A DNA stretch of 64,000 nucleotides from Variovorax boronicumulans NBRC 103145 (GTDB lineage Bacteria > Pseudomonadota > Gammaproteobacteria > Burkholderiales > Burkholderiaceae_C), in the NCBI RefSeq assembly GCF_001591345.1, contig NZ_BCUS01000012.1, positions 1-64,000 on the forward strand, written 5' to 3'. A program made the position numbers and the translations under genes. This document shows, piece by piece, positions 17,662-34,642 of the stretch. The notes under the pieces were generated by a model that was given only the letters and a program-made list of their open reading frames with translations, had not been told where the DNA came from and ran no database searches. The first letter of the stretch is position 1. Every line of letters starts with the position of its first letter.

Positions 17662-18299
17662 TCAGGCGGAGGGAATGGCGGACGCGAAGGCGTCGATGAT
17701 GCGGCGGATGGGTTCGCGCTTGAGCTTGAGCGCGGCCTGGTTGACGACCAGCCGGGCGCTGATGTCCATGATGCGCTCCACCTCGACGAGGTGGTTGGCC
17801 TTGAGTGTGTTGCCGGTCGAGACCAGGTCGACGATGGCGTCGGCCAGGCCCGTGAGCGGCGCCAGCTCCATGCTGCCGTAGAGCTTGATCAGGTCGACGT
17901 GCACGCCCTTGCTGGCGAAGAAGTCGCGCGCCAGGCCCACGTACTTGGTGGCCACGCGCAGGCGCGAGCCCTGCTTCACGGCCGAGGCGTAGTCGTAGTC
18001 GGCGCGCACGGCCACGCTGAGGCGGCAGGCGGCAATGCGCAGGTCCAGCGGCTGGTACAGGCCCTGGTTGCCGTGCTCGAGCAGCACGTCCAGGCCGGTC
18101 ACGCCCAGGTCGGCGCCGCCGTACTGCACGTAAGTGGGCACGTCGGAAGCACGCACCAGCACCACGCGCACGTCGGGGCGGGTGGTGTCGAGGATGAGCT
18201 TGCGCGATTTCTCGGGGTCTTCGGTGACCTCGATGCCGGCGGCGGCCAGCAGGGGCATCGTCTCTTCGAAGATGCGGCCTTTGGAAAGAGCCAGGGTGA

Positions 18300-18303
<4 letters not shown>
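17662..18303 (-). CDS. hisG: ATP phosphoribosyltransferase, short form HisG
   Basis: HisG condenses ATP and PRPP, the first and feedback-regulated step of histidine synthesis. At 213 residues it is the short form lacking the C-terminal ACT-like domain; short HisG works in a hetero-octamer with HisZ, a histidyl-tRNA synthetase paralogue, which is not in this window. Motifs include [12 protein letters not shown] at the start, [13 protein letters not shown] and the PRPP-binding [16 protein letters not shown]. Its start overlaps the murA stop codon by 4 bp. Confidence 0.96.
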
Positions 18304-19589
<1,286 letters not shown>

Positions 19590-19631
19590 GAAGGATCCAG
19601 CGAAATCAGGAGGCCCGCAGGGGCCGGAAAG

Positions 19632-19874
19632 TCATTTGTCCACGGCGGCCCATTCGGCCGGCGTGTAGGTCTTCATCGAGAGCGCATGCACCTCGTCGGT
19701 GTGCATTTTCGCACCGAGGGTGGCGTAGACCCGCTGGTGGCGCTGGATGGCGCGCTTGCCCTCGAATTCGGCCGAGACGATGGTCGCGTACCAATGTCGG
19801 CCGTCGCCCTCGAGCGTGATGTGCTCGCACGGCAGATGGGCAGCGATGATGGCTTGGAGTTCGTCAGCGGTCAT
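19632..19874 (-). CDS. ibaG: BolA/IbaG-family protein
   Basis: An 80-residue single-domain BolA-like protein of the IbaG (YrbA) type, which typically sits next to murA. It begins MTADELQAIIAAHLPCEHI and contains the family core HWYATIVSAEFEGKRAIQRHQRVYATLG with the conserved His, then LSMKTYTPAEW at the end. BolA proteins pair with monothiol glutaredoxins in iron-sulfur handling. I set the start at the ATG at 19874; the frame is open 21 codons further, into the region just after the ABC permease gene. Confidence 0.92.
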   Translation of the reverse strand: MTADELQAIIAAHLPCEHITLEGDGRHWYATIVSAEFEGKRAIQRHQRVYATLGAKMHTDEVHALSMKTYTPAEWAAVDK

Positions 19875-19893
19875 GGGGTCTTGCAAGGCGGGT

Positions 19894-20658
19894 TCAGCCG
19901 CGGATTTTGTAGCCGATGCGCAGGAGGTGAACGGCAATCGCGCTCACCACCAGCCAGGCGGAACCGACGATGCCGAAGCTCAGCCAGGGCGAAGCGTCGC
20001 TCACCCCGAAGAAGCCGTAGCGGAAGCCGTCGATCATGTAGAAGAAGGGGTTCAGGTGGCTCACGCTCTGCCAGAACGGCGGCAGCGAGCCGATCGAATA
20101 GAACACGCCCGACAGGAAGGTCATGGGCATGATCAGGAAGTTCTGGAACACGGCCATCTGGTCGAACTTCTCGGCCCAGAGCCCGGCGATGAGGCCCAGC
20201 GTGCCCAGCATGGCCGAGCCCAGCAGCGCGAACACCAGGATCCACACCGGCGCCACGAAGCTCGGCACGGCGAAGAAGAGGGTCACGGCGAACACGCCCA
20301 CGCCCACCGCCAGCCCGCGGATCACCGAGGAGCCCACGTAGGCGAAGAACCAGCCCCAGTGCGACAGCGGCGTGAGCAGCACGAACACGAGGTTGCCCAT
20401 GATCTTGCTCTGGATGATCGAGGACGAGCTGTTCGCGAACGCGTTCTGCAGCACGCTCATCATCACGAGGCCGGGGATCAGGAAGGCGGTGTAGCCCACG
20501 GAGCCGTAGACCGTCACGCGGCCTTCGAGCACGTGGCCGAACACCATGAGGTACAGCAGCGCGGTGAGCACCGGCGCGCCGACGGTCTGGAAGCCGACCT
20601 TCCAGAAGCGCAGCGTTTCCTTGTACAGAAGCGCGCGCCAGCCCGTGACGGCCATCAT
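19894..20658 (-). CDS. ABC-2 type exporter permease (YadH-like)
   Basis: The 254-residue inner membrane protein has about six hydrophobic helices and the ABC-2 permease signature near residues 180-200, QNFLIMPMTFLSGVFYSI, followed by SHLNPFFYMIDGFRYG. It matches the YadH subgroup found with YadG. The substrate is unknown. Its start overlaps the upstream ATPase stop codon by 4 bp. Two ATG codons in a row open the frame. Confidence 0.92.
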   Translation of the reverse strand: MMAVTGWRALLYKETLRFWKVGFQTVGAPVLTALLYLMVFGHVLEGRVTVYGSVGYTAFLIPGLVMMSVLQNAFANSSSSIIQSKIMGNLVFVLLTPLSHWGWFFAYVGSSVIRGLAVGVGVFAVTLFFAVPSFVAPVWILVFALLGSAMLGTLGLIAGLWAEKFDQMAVFQNFLIMPMTFLSGVFYSIGSLPPFWQSVSHLNPFFYMIDGFRYGFFGVSDASPWLSFGIVGSAWLVVSAIAVHLLRIGYKIRG

Positions 20659-21602
20659 CGCGACACCTCCAGCGGCGTCTGCTCGCCCGCCATCAGGTCG
20701 ATGAACACGTCTTCCAGGTCGGCCTTGCGCATTTCCACGTCTTCCACCGCGACGCCGGCTTCGCGGATCGCGGCCAGCAGTTGTTCGACTTCATGCGCGT
20801 TCTGCGCCGGCAGCTGCACGATGCGCCCGGTGATGCGCGCGTGCTGGGCGATGGCCCAGGGCAGCATGGCATCGGTCTTGAAGCGCAGCACGTTGCTTGC
20901 GGCCGACTTCAGCAGCTCGCTGGTGCGGTCCAGGGCGATCACCTTGCCGAGCTTGAGCATCGCGATGCGGCTGCACAGTGCCTCGGCCTCCTCGAGGTAA
21001 TGGGTGGTCAGCAGCACGGTGCTGCCCTGCTTGTTGAGCTTGGCGACGAACTGCCAGAGCGTCTGGCGCAATTCGACGTCGACACCGGCCGTAGGCTCGT
21101 CGAGCACGATGACCGGTGGCTTGTGCACCAGCGCCTGTGCCACCAGCACGCGGCGCTTCATGCCGCCCGAGAGCTGGCGCATGTTGGACGTGGCCTTGTC
21201 GGCCAGGCCTAGGCTCTGCAGCAGCTCGTCGATCCAGGCTTCGTTGTTCTTGATGCCGAAGTAGCCCGACTGGATGCGCAGCGACTCGCGCACGTTGAAG
21301 AAGGGGTCGAACACCAGCTCCTGCGGCACGATGCCGAGCTGGCGCCGGGCCTCGGCGTAGTCGCGCTGCACGTCGAAGCCGTGCACGCTGATCGCCCCCG
21401 CCGTGGGCCGCGACAGGCCCGCCAGCATGCTGATGAGGGTGGTCTTGCCCGCGCCGTTGGGGCCGAGCAGGCCGAAGAACTCGCCCGGCTCGATCTGGAA
21501 GGAAACCTCGTCGACCGCACGCAGCCCCTGCTTGCCTTGGGCGCGTTGCTGACGGGAGGGAGGGTAGGTCTTGGAGACCGACTGGAATGAGATCGCGGGC
21601 AT
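20655..21602 (-). CDS. ABC exporter ATP-binding protein (YadG-like)
   Basis: The 315-residue ATPase has Walker A GPNGAGKTT (about residues 49-57), the Q-loop region, the signature LSGGMKRRVLVAQAL, Walker B VIVLDEPTAGVD and the switch His in LLTTHYLEEAE. The C-terminal 90 residues are the extra domain seen in ABC-2 exporters. It pairs with the permease directly downstream. In related genomes this pair lies next to the mla genes; here a serine hydrolase gene on the opposite strand intervenes. Confidence 0.94.
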   Translation of the reverse strand: MPAISFQSVSKTYPPSRQQRAQGKQGLRAVDEVSFQIEPGEFFGLLGPNGAGKTTLISMLAGLSRPTAGAISVHGFDVQRDYAEARRQLGIVPQELVFDPFFNVRESLRIQSGYFGIKNNEAWIDELLQSLGLADKATSNMRQLSGGMKRRVLVAQALVHKPPVIVLDEPTAGVDVELRQTLWQFVAKLNKQGSTVLLTTHYLEEAEALCSRIAMLKLGKVIALDRTSELLKSAASNVLRFKTDAMLPWAIAQHARITGRIVQLPAQNAHEVEQLLAAIREAGVAVEDVEMRKADLEDVFIDLMAGEQTPLEVSR

Positions 21603-21754
21603 GGGAGCCCGCGATTTTACGGGCGATGGGTTTTTCGGCGCTGCTCAGGGGTGAACGCGGGGAGCCGGCCGCGCTAGGCATCGGCCCGGAGTTCACCCAC
21701 AATCCCGCCGGTGCCGATTCTGCGCACCACAACCGCCCATCGCGAGGAACGCCA

Positions 21755-23368
<1,614 letters not shown>

Positions 23369-23372
23369 GGCG

Positions 23373-23648
23373 TCAGGGCGCGGCGGGCAGAAGGCCCGCG
23401 ATGCCGTACAGCGCGGCCAGCTCGCGCAGGCGCGGCGACAGGCCCTTGACCGAGAACCCCCGGCCCAGCGCGCTGGATTCGCGCCGGCACTCGAGCAGCA
23501 CCGCCAGCGCGGAGGAATCGAACTGGGCCAGCGCCGTGGCGTCGACCACGGTGGACGACGAATCGGTCTGGCCCTTGAGCCCTTGCTGCAGCATGCGCAT
23601 GCAGGCAGGAGCCTCGTCGTGGGTGAGTCGGGAGGGGAGGACCAGCAT
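23373..23648 (-). CDS. mlaB: STAS-domain protein MlaB
   Basis: A 91-residue STAS domain with VVDATALAQFDSSALAVLLECRR (about residues 39-61), whose DSSA segment matches the conserved serine region of the family. MlaB binds the MlaF ATPase and stabilises the MlaFEDB complex. It is the last gene of the mla set, 12 bp downstream of mlaC. Its 3' end meets the serine hydrolase gene with only 4 bp between. Confidence 0.88.
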   Translation of the reverse strand: MLVLPSRLTHDEAPACMRMLQQGLKGQTDSSSTVVDATALAQFDSSALAVLLECRRESSALGRGFSVKGLSPRLRELAALYGIAGLLPAAP

Positions 23649-23660
23649 GGCGTGTGCCCG

Positions 23661-24323
23661 TCAGCCCTTGCCGTTGCCCTTGTTGCGCGCGGCCAGCGCG
23701 GCAATCAGGCCATCGATGCCGCTCTTGTTGATTTCCTGCGCGAACTGGGTGCGGTAGGTATCGACCAGCCACACGCCAAGCACATTCAGGTTGTAGACCT
23801 TCCAGCCGGCGCCCTGTCCCGGGGTCTTTTCGAGGCGGTAGTCCAGCTGCACCGGGTCGCCGCGGCCCTTGACCTCGGTGCGCACGAGCACGTCGGTGTC
23901 GGTGGGGGCGCCGCGGAACGGGCGGATGGTGACGGTCTGGTCGCTCACCTGGTCGAGCGCGCCGGCGTAGGTGCGCACGAGCAGGGTCTTGAACTCGTCC
24001 TGCAGGCGCTTTTGCTGCTCGGGCGTGGCCTGGCGCCAAGCCGGGCCGACGGCCGAGGCGGTCATGCGCTGGAAGTTGACGTTGGGCATGATCTTGCTGT
24101 CGACCAGCAGCATGATCTTGTTGATGTCACCGGCCTTGATCGACGAATCGGCCTTGATGGTCTCGAGCACGTCGGTCGACAGGCGCTTGACGAGCGCGTC
24201 GGGGGCTTCATCGGCCGCGAATGCGCTCTGATGCACGAAAGCGGTGGCGGCGCCGAACAGCAGCGCGCCGGCCAATGCCAGGCGGCCCAGGTCGCGTCGT
24301 TGCAGCAAGATCTTGTTGTTCAT
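23661..24323 (-). CDS. mlaC: Periplasmic phospholipid shuttle MlaC
   Basis: The 220-residue MlaC carries phospholipids between the outer membrane MlaA complex and the inner membrane MlaFEDB. The mature part shows KIMLLVDSKIMPNVNFQRMTASAVG, WRQATPEQQKRLQDEFKTLLVRTYAGAL and YRLEKTPGQGAGWKVYNLNVLGVWLV, all typical of the family. The signal peptide has Arg-Arg at residues 9-10 (LQRRDLGRLALAG) and cleavage near AFA at 36, so Tat export is possible. The ATG at 24323 is chosen; the longer open frame upstream is a shadow of mlaA. A 166-bp gap separates it from mlaA. Confidence 0.93.
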   Translation of the reverse strand: MNNKILLQRRDLGRLALAGALLFGAATAFVHQSAFAADEAPDALVKRLSTDVLETIKADSSIKAGDINKIMLLVDSKIMPNVNFQRMTASAVGPAWRQATPEQQKRLQDEFKTLLVRTYAGALDQVSDQTVTIRPFRGAPTDTDVLVRTEVKGRGDPVQLDYRLEKTPGQGAGWKVYNLNVLGVWLVDTYRTQFAQEINKSGIDGLIAALAARNKGNGKG

Positions 24324-24489
24324 GGTGAGTCCCTCAGGTTGAATTGTCTTCCCTGCACGGTGCAGCCAATGGCCCCGTGCTGAGACAGGAACGGTTTCGA
24401 CAGGCATCAGGCCGACCGGGTTCCTGAAGCGGAGGTGAAGCCTTGCAACCGGATGCAAGCAGGACCACCCCGTCCGCCCTCTTTTGCCG
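24324..24489. other. mlaA-mlaC spacer with three small inverted repeats
   Basis: This 166-bp spacer has no gene. It contains CTGCAC/GTGCAG (24353-24365), CAGGAAC/GTTCCTG (24386-24392 with 24420-24426) and CTTGCA/TGCAAG (24442-24459). None is followed by a T run. It is the largest gap inside the otherwise tight mla operon. Confidence 0.5.
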
Positions 24490-25239
24490 TCACTTGCCGG
24501 CGTTGTCGTCGTCCGGCGGGTTGCCGTCGTAGACCTGGTTGCGGCGGCGCTGCAGGAACGCATCGCGCGTGAACGAATACTTGTCGAGCGCGGCTTCGTC
24601 GAGCAGGCGGGTGGCACCCAGGTAGCGCGAGCGGGTGTCCACGACACGCAGGCCTGCCAGCGAATTGCGCCAGGCGATGTCGTGGATATGGCCCTGCGCG
24701 TCGCCGTACATGTCGAGCGGCCGGGCGATCGTGTCGCGCAGCGTCGAGGGGCCGAGCAACGGCAGCACGACGTACGGACCGGCGCCCACGCCCCAGTAGC
24801 CCAGCGTCTGGCCGAAGTCTTCCTCGTGGCGCGGCAGGCGCGCCTCGGAGGCAACGTCGAGCAGGCCGCCCAGGCCGAAGAAGGTGTTGACGTTCAGCCG
24901 CATGAAGGTCTCGGCGCTGTTCTGCAGCTTGAGCTGGGCCACGTTGTTGGCCAGGCTCCAGATGTCACCGAGGTTGCTGAAGAAGTTGGTCACGCCCTGG
25001 CGCACCAGCGAGGGCACCACGTTCTGGTAGGCAGTGGCCACGGGCTCCAGCACGGCCTCATCGACGGTGTCGTTGAAGCGCGTCATGCCGCGGTTGTACG
25101 GCTCGAAGGGGTCGGTCGGGCTTGCGCCGGATCCGGTGGCGCATCCGGCCACGAGGGCGAAACCGACGGTGGCGATGGCCCAACGGGCGGAGCTAGCTAC
25201 ACTTTTAATAGCAGTCGACGAAAAAAGTCGTGTGGTCAT
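24490..25239 (-). CDS. mlaA: Outer membrane lipoprotein MlaA (VacJ)
   Basis: The 249-residue lipoprotein has lipobox LVAGC (Cys about residue 33) and the MlaA core: DPFEPYNRGMTRFND, LANNVAQLKLQNSAETFMRLNVNTFFGLGGLLD, EDFGQTLGYWGVGAGPYVVLPLLGPS and RDTIARPLD. MlaA removes misplaced phospholipids from the outer leaflet with a porin partner. The signal peptide contains AIKSVA, encoded by a copy of the short palindromic repeat. Its start overlaps mlaD by 4 bp. Confidence 0.95.
   Translation of the reverse strand: MTTRLFSSTAIKSVASSARWAIATVGFALVAGCATGSGASPTDPFEPYNRGMTRFNDTVDEAVLEPVATAYQNVVPSLVRQGVTNFFSNLGDIWSLANNVAQLKLQNSAETFMRLNVNTFFGLGGLLDVASEARLPRHEEDFGQTLGYWGVGAGPYVVLPLLGPSTLRDTIARPLDMYGDAQGHIHDIAWRNSLAGLRVVDTRSRYLGATRLLDEAALDKYSFTRDAFLQRRRNQVYDGNPPDDDNAGK
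25196..25212. repeat. Short AT-rich palindromic repeat, copy 2 (in mlaA)
   Basis: The 17-mer gctacacttttaatagc shares its ends and 12 of 17 bases with the copy at 13323. On the minus strand it is read in frame as GCT ATT AAA AGT GTA GC, adding A-I-K-S-V-A to the signal peptide of MlaA. The same frame is used in HisH. Confidence 0.6.
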
Positions 25240-25724
25240 TTCTTGTTGGCTGTTCCCGGCGCCGTATTCCCCTCGGCTGCCTTGCTGTACAGGAACTGGC
25301 TGATCAGGTTCTCCAGCACCACGGCCGATTGGGTCGCGGTGATGGTGTCGCCGGCTTGCAGGTTCTTTTCCTCGGCGCCCGCCTCGATGCCGATGTACTG
25401 CTCGCCGAGCAGGCCACTGGTCAGGATCTTGAGCGAGCTGTCCTTGGGAAAACTGTAACGGTTTTGCAGCGCCAGCGTCACATCGGCCTGAAAGGCCTTG
25501 TCGTTGAACGCGATGGATTCCACACGACCGACCACCACACCAGCGCTCTTGACCGCGGTCTGGGGCTTGAGCCCGCCGATGTTGTCGAAACGCGCGGTGA
25601 CCGTGTAGGTCTTCTGGAAGTTCAGGCTCAGCAGGTTGGCCGACTGCAGCGCCAGGAACAGCAATGCGGCGCCGCCGATCAGCACGAACAGGCCGACCCA
25701 GATGTCGTTGGTGGAACGTTGCAT
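25236..25724 (-). CDS. mlaD: MCE-domain lipid transport protein MlaD
   Basis: The 162-residue protein has one N-terminal membrane helix (about residues 8-27) and a single MCE domain, with TYTVTARFDNIGGLKPQTAVKSAGVVVGRVESI and LKILTSGLLGEQYIGIEAG. It forms the hexameric periplasmic ring of the Mla complex. The ATG at 25724 follows from the family start MQRSTNDIWVGLFVL; the frame is open upstream only because it shadows mlaE. It lies 41 bp after mlaE and overlaps mlaA by 4 bp. Confidence 0.95.
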   Translation of the reverse strand: MQRSTNDIWVGLFVLIGGAALLFLALQSANLLSLNFQKTYTVTARFDNIGGLKPQTAVKSAGVVVGRVESIAFNDKAFQADVTLALQNRYSFPKDSSLKILTSGLLGEQYIGIEAGAEEKNLQAGDTITATQSAVVLENLISQFLYSKAAEGNTAPGTANKK

Positions 25725-25765
25725 GGTTTGCACTCTCTGTCTAGAACGATGGAGCCGAGGCCCCT

Positions 25766-26548
25766 TTAGATACTGAACATCATGGCGGTGAGCAAGAAAT
25801 CGAGCCCCAAGACCGCCAGCGACGCCATCACAACGGTGCGCGTGGTGGCGCGCGACACGCCCTCGGGCGTCGGCTGGGCCTCGAAGCCCTGCAGCAACGC
25901 GACGAAGGTCACGGTGAAACCGAACACGATGCTCTTGATGACGCCGTTGCCGACGTCGCGCCAGACATCGACGCCGCCTTGCATCTGGCCCCAGAACGCG
26001 CCCGGGTCGACGCCCAGCATGAGCACGCCCACGACATAGCCGCCCATGATGCCGACCGCGCTGAACACGGCCGCCAGCAGCGGCATGGTGATGACGCCGG
26101 CCCAGAAGCGCGGCGCGAGGATGCGCTGCACCGGGTCGACCGCCATCATTTCCATGGCGCTCAACTGCTCGTTGGCTTTCATGAGGCCGATCTCGGCCGT
26201 CAGCGAGGTGCCGGCCCGGCCGGTGAACAGCAGGGCCGCCACCACGGGACCGAGTTCGCGCACGAGGCTCAGCGCCACCAGCAGGCCGAGCGCTTCGGAC
26301 GAGCCGTAGCGCTGCAGCGCGTAATACATCTGCAGCCCGAGCACGAAGCCCACGAACAGGCCCGACACGCCAATGATGGCGAGCGAGTAGTTGCCCAGGA
26401 AATGGATCTGGTCGCGCACCAGCCCGAAGCGGCGCATGATCTGCGCGCCCGGGCCGAGCAGGCGCAGGAACAGCTTGGCCGCATGGCCCATGTCGGCCAG
26501 TTGGCTGCGCACGGCAAAGCCGACGTCGGCGGGCTTCCACCAGGTCAT
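25766..26548 (-). CDS. mlaE: Phospholipid ABC transporter permease MlaE
   Basis: The 260-residue permease of the MlaE/YrbE family has about five hydrophobic segments and the family stretch LVRELGPVVAALLFTGRAGTSLTAEIGLMKANEQLSAMEMM in the middle (residues about 95-135). It sits in the inner membrane with MlaF and MlaD. Its start overlaps the mlaF stop codon by 4 bp, indicating coupling. Confidence 0.96.
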   Translation of the reverse strand: MTWWKPADVGFAVRSQLADMGHAAKLFLRLLGPGAQIMRRFGLVRDQIHFLGNYSLAIIGVSGLFVGFVLGLQMYYALQRYGSSEALGLLVALSLVRELGPVVAALLFTGRAGTSLTAEIGLMKANEQLSAMEMMAVDPVQRILAPRFWAGVITMPLLAAVFSAVGIMGGYVVGVLMLGVDPGAFWGQMQGGVDVWRDVGNGVIKSIVFGFTVTFVALLQGFEAQPTPEGVSRATTRTVVMASLAVLGLDFLLTAMMFSI

Positions 26549-27375
26549 GAGCGCCCCCCTTCCCGGTTCCCGAAATCGTCTTCGATACTGACGCCCGGAT
26601 AGTGGAAGTGCACCGGCCCGTCAGGCAGTGCATTGACGAACTGATGCACCAGCGGATCGGCGCTTTCGCGCACCTCGTCGGGCCGCCCCTGCGCGGCGAT
26701 GCCGCCATTGGCCAGGATGATCACGTGGTCCGCGATGCGGAAGGTTTCCTCGAGGTCGTGCGACACGATGATGCTGGTGAGGCCGAGCGCATCGTTGAGC
26801 TGGCGGATCAGCCGCGCGGCCGTGCCCAGCGAGATCGGGTCGAGCCCCGCGAAGGGTTCGTCGTACATCACGAGGTCGGGGTCGAGTGCGATCGCGCGCG
26901 CCAGCGCCACGCGCCGCGCCATGCCGCCCGACACCTCGCTGGGCATCAGGTCGCGCGCGCCGCGCAGGCCGACGGCATCCAGCTTCATGAGCACGATGTC
27001 GCGCACCAGCGCTTCCGACAGCTGCGTGTGCTCGCGCAACGGAAAGGCCACGTTGTCGAACACACTGATGTCGGTGAACAGCGCACCGAACTGGAACAGC
27101 ATGCCCATGCGGCGCCGCGCCGCATACAGCGTCGCGACATCGAAGTGGCCGACATCCTTCCCGTCGAACAGCACTTCGCCGCGTTGGGCGCGTTGCTGGC
27201 CGCCGATCAGGCGCAGCACGGTGGTCTTGCCGCCACCCGATGCCCCCATCAACGCCGTCACCTTGCCGCGCGGCACGGAAAACGACACGCCGTCGAGGAT
27301 CGCGCGCGCGCCGTAGCCGAACGTGACATCGCGGAATTCGACGAAGGAGGAAGACGTGGGTGTGGCTGGGTCCAT
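26545..27375 (-). CDS. mlaF: Phospholipid ABC transporter ATPase MlaF
   Basis: The 276-residue ATPase has Walker A GASGGGKTT, the signature SGGMARRVALARAIA, Walker B LVMYDEPFAGLDP and the switch IIVSHDLEETF, plus the C-terminal extension of MlaF that contacts a neighbouring subunit (PVHFHYPGVSIEDDF). I start at the ATG at 27375; the open frame continues 32 codons upstream through the gltD terminator and is not credible. It is the first gene of the mla operon. Confidence 0.94.
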   Translation of the reverse strand: MDPATPTSSSFVEFRDVTFGYGARAILDGVSFSVPRGKVTALMGASGGGKTTVLRLIGGQQRAQRGEVLFDGKDVGHFDVATLYAARRRMGMLFQFGALFTDISVFDNVAFPLREHTQLSEALVRDIVLMKLDAVGLRGARDLMPSEVSGGMARRVALARAIALDPDLVMYDEPFAGLDPISLGTAARLIRQLNDALGLTSIIVSHDLEETFRIADHVIILANGGIAAQGRPDEVRESADPLVHQFVNALPDGPVHFHYPGVSIEDDFGNREGGRS

Positions 27376-27381
27376 CTCAAT

Positions 27382-27414
27382 AAAAAAGCCGGGCGCCTTC
27401 TCAGGCATCCCGGC
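27382..27414 (-). terminator. Rho-independent terminator of gltBD
   Basis: GCCGGG (27388-27393) pairs with CCCGGC (27409-27414), and the inner bases extend the stem on the minus strand. A run of six T follows at 27382-27387. It lies 60 bp past the gltD stop codon and ends just before the mlaF start codon, so mlaF needs its own promoter or read-through. Confidence 0.82.
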
Positions 27415-27474
27415 ATGCGGTTTCCGCGGATGATAACGGGGCCGCGAACGGCGCCGCTTCAAATGAAACAAAAA

Positions 27475-28953
<1,479 letters not shown>

Positions 28954-28988
28954 CGTGCTTTCCTCTGTTCTTCGTATCTATGGCGCGC

Positions 28989-33734
<4,746 letters not shown>

Positions 33735-33766
33735 GGCGCGCTCCTTCAGTTTTCGCAGGGAAAGGG

Positions 33767-33795
33767 AGCATATTGCGATGCACAAAGAATGCCAA
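33767..33795 (-). promoter_or_regulatory. Candidate gltB promoter
   Basis: On the minus strand TTGGCA (33790-33795) is followed after 17 bp by TATGCT (33767-33772), a fair sigma-70 pair with a predicted start about 26 bp before the gltB ATG. The same DNA (33779-33795) also reads TTGGCA-N8-GTGCA, close to the -24/-12 sigma-54 pattern with correct GG-to-GC spacing but one mismatch in the TTGC part. Either reading is possible. Confidence 0.45.
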
Positions 33796-33800
33796 ACACT

Positions 33801-33866
33801 TTAATGGGGGTCAGATTCCTATTAAATCTTGAGTTTTCTTGTCAGAATTAAATTAGGGACATATTA
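33801..33866. repeat. AT-rich block with RAYT-associated motif
   Basis: The block holds the stretch tggggtcagattcc (with one extra g) at 33805-33819 and, in inverse orientation, atgtccctaatttaatt (about 33846-33862 read on the minus strand). I associate GGGGTCAGA- and TGTCCC-type sequences with Y1/REP-type transposase genes in proteobacteria, from memory. It lies between the transposase gene and the gltB promoter and is much more AT-rich than both sides. Confidence 0.45.
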
Positions 33867-33912
33867 AAAACAGAAGCATGACTCCCAACAATGGCACGGC
33901 TTTCGGCCGCTT

Positions 33913-34614
33913 TCAGTCCGGATCTTTGGCGGGCGCGGGCGGCCGACCGGCCTTGGCCTTGATCACGCGGCGCTCGGTGGCCTTCTGCAGGCTGTCCAGA
34001 AAACCGTCGTCGCCGGCCGCCCAGCCGCGCAAGGTGGCCTCGGTCAGGGCCTGCTGATCGGCCGCGCGGACCCCGCCACGCACCAGTTCGGCATACGCCG
34101 CCTCCCGCGCAAAGGGCGTGTTGCCGAGCTCCCAGTACAGCGGATGCGGGGTCAACAGCCTGTCTTGCCGCAGGCCTGCGTAGTGGCCGTGACTGGACCA
34201 GGGGAAGTCGCGCGCCTCGGCGACCATGCCGGCGCGCACCGGATTCAGGTCGATGTAGGCCATGCAGGTCAGCAGGTAGCGCTCGGTCTGGATCAGGGTC
34301 GATCTGTAGCGTCCTTCCCACAAGGTGCCGCTACGGCCGTGGCGGTCGTTGAAGTAGCGCACGTAGCTGCGCCCGACCGACTGCATGAACTGCGGCAGGC
34401 CCGTGGCACTGTCAGGCGTGGCCAGCAGGTGGAAGTGGTTGTCCATCAGCACGTAGGCGTGCAGCGCGATGCCGAAGCGCACGGCGTTCTCGGCCAGCAG
34501 GCCGAGCAGCTTCTCGTGGTCGGCACGGTCCACGAAGATCGGCTGGCGGTTGTTGCCGCGCTGGATCACGTGGTGCGGCATGCCGGCCAGCGTGAGACGG
34601 GGGAGACGGGCCAT
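33913..34614 (-). CDS. REP-associated tyrosine transposase-like protein (RAYT, Y1 family)
   Basis: The 233-residue protein starts MARLPRLTLAGMPHHVIQRG and has the HUH metal-binding motif in DNHFHLLATP (about residues 65-74). The candidate catalytic Tyr is in SVGRSYVRYFNDRHGRSGTLWEGRYRS. These enzymes resemble IS200/IS605 transposases but are usually domesticated single-copy genes linked to REP palindromes. No clear REP pair is seen beside it, only the AT-rich block downstream. The ATG at 34614 is used; the frame runs upstream into the methyltransferase gene. A C-terminal helical region follows the catalytic domain. Confidence 0.88.
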   Translation of the reverse strand: MARLPRLTLAGMPHHVIQRGNNRQPIFVDRADHEKLLGLLAENAVRFGIALHAYVLMDNHFHLLATPDSATGLPQFMQSVGRSYVRYFNDRHGRSGTLWEGRYRSTLIQTERYLLTCMAYIDLNPVRAGMVAEARDFPWSSHGHYAGLRQDRLLTPHPLYWELGNTPFAREAAYAELVRGGVRAADQQALTEATLRGWAAGDDGFLDSLQKATERRVIKAKAGRPPAPAKDPD

Positions 34615-34642
34615 GGGGACGTGGACGACGCCGTCCGAATAC

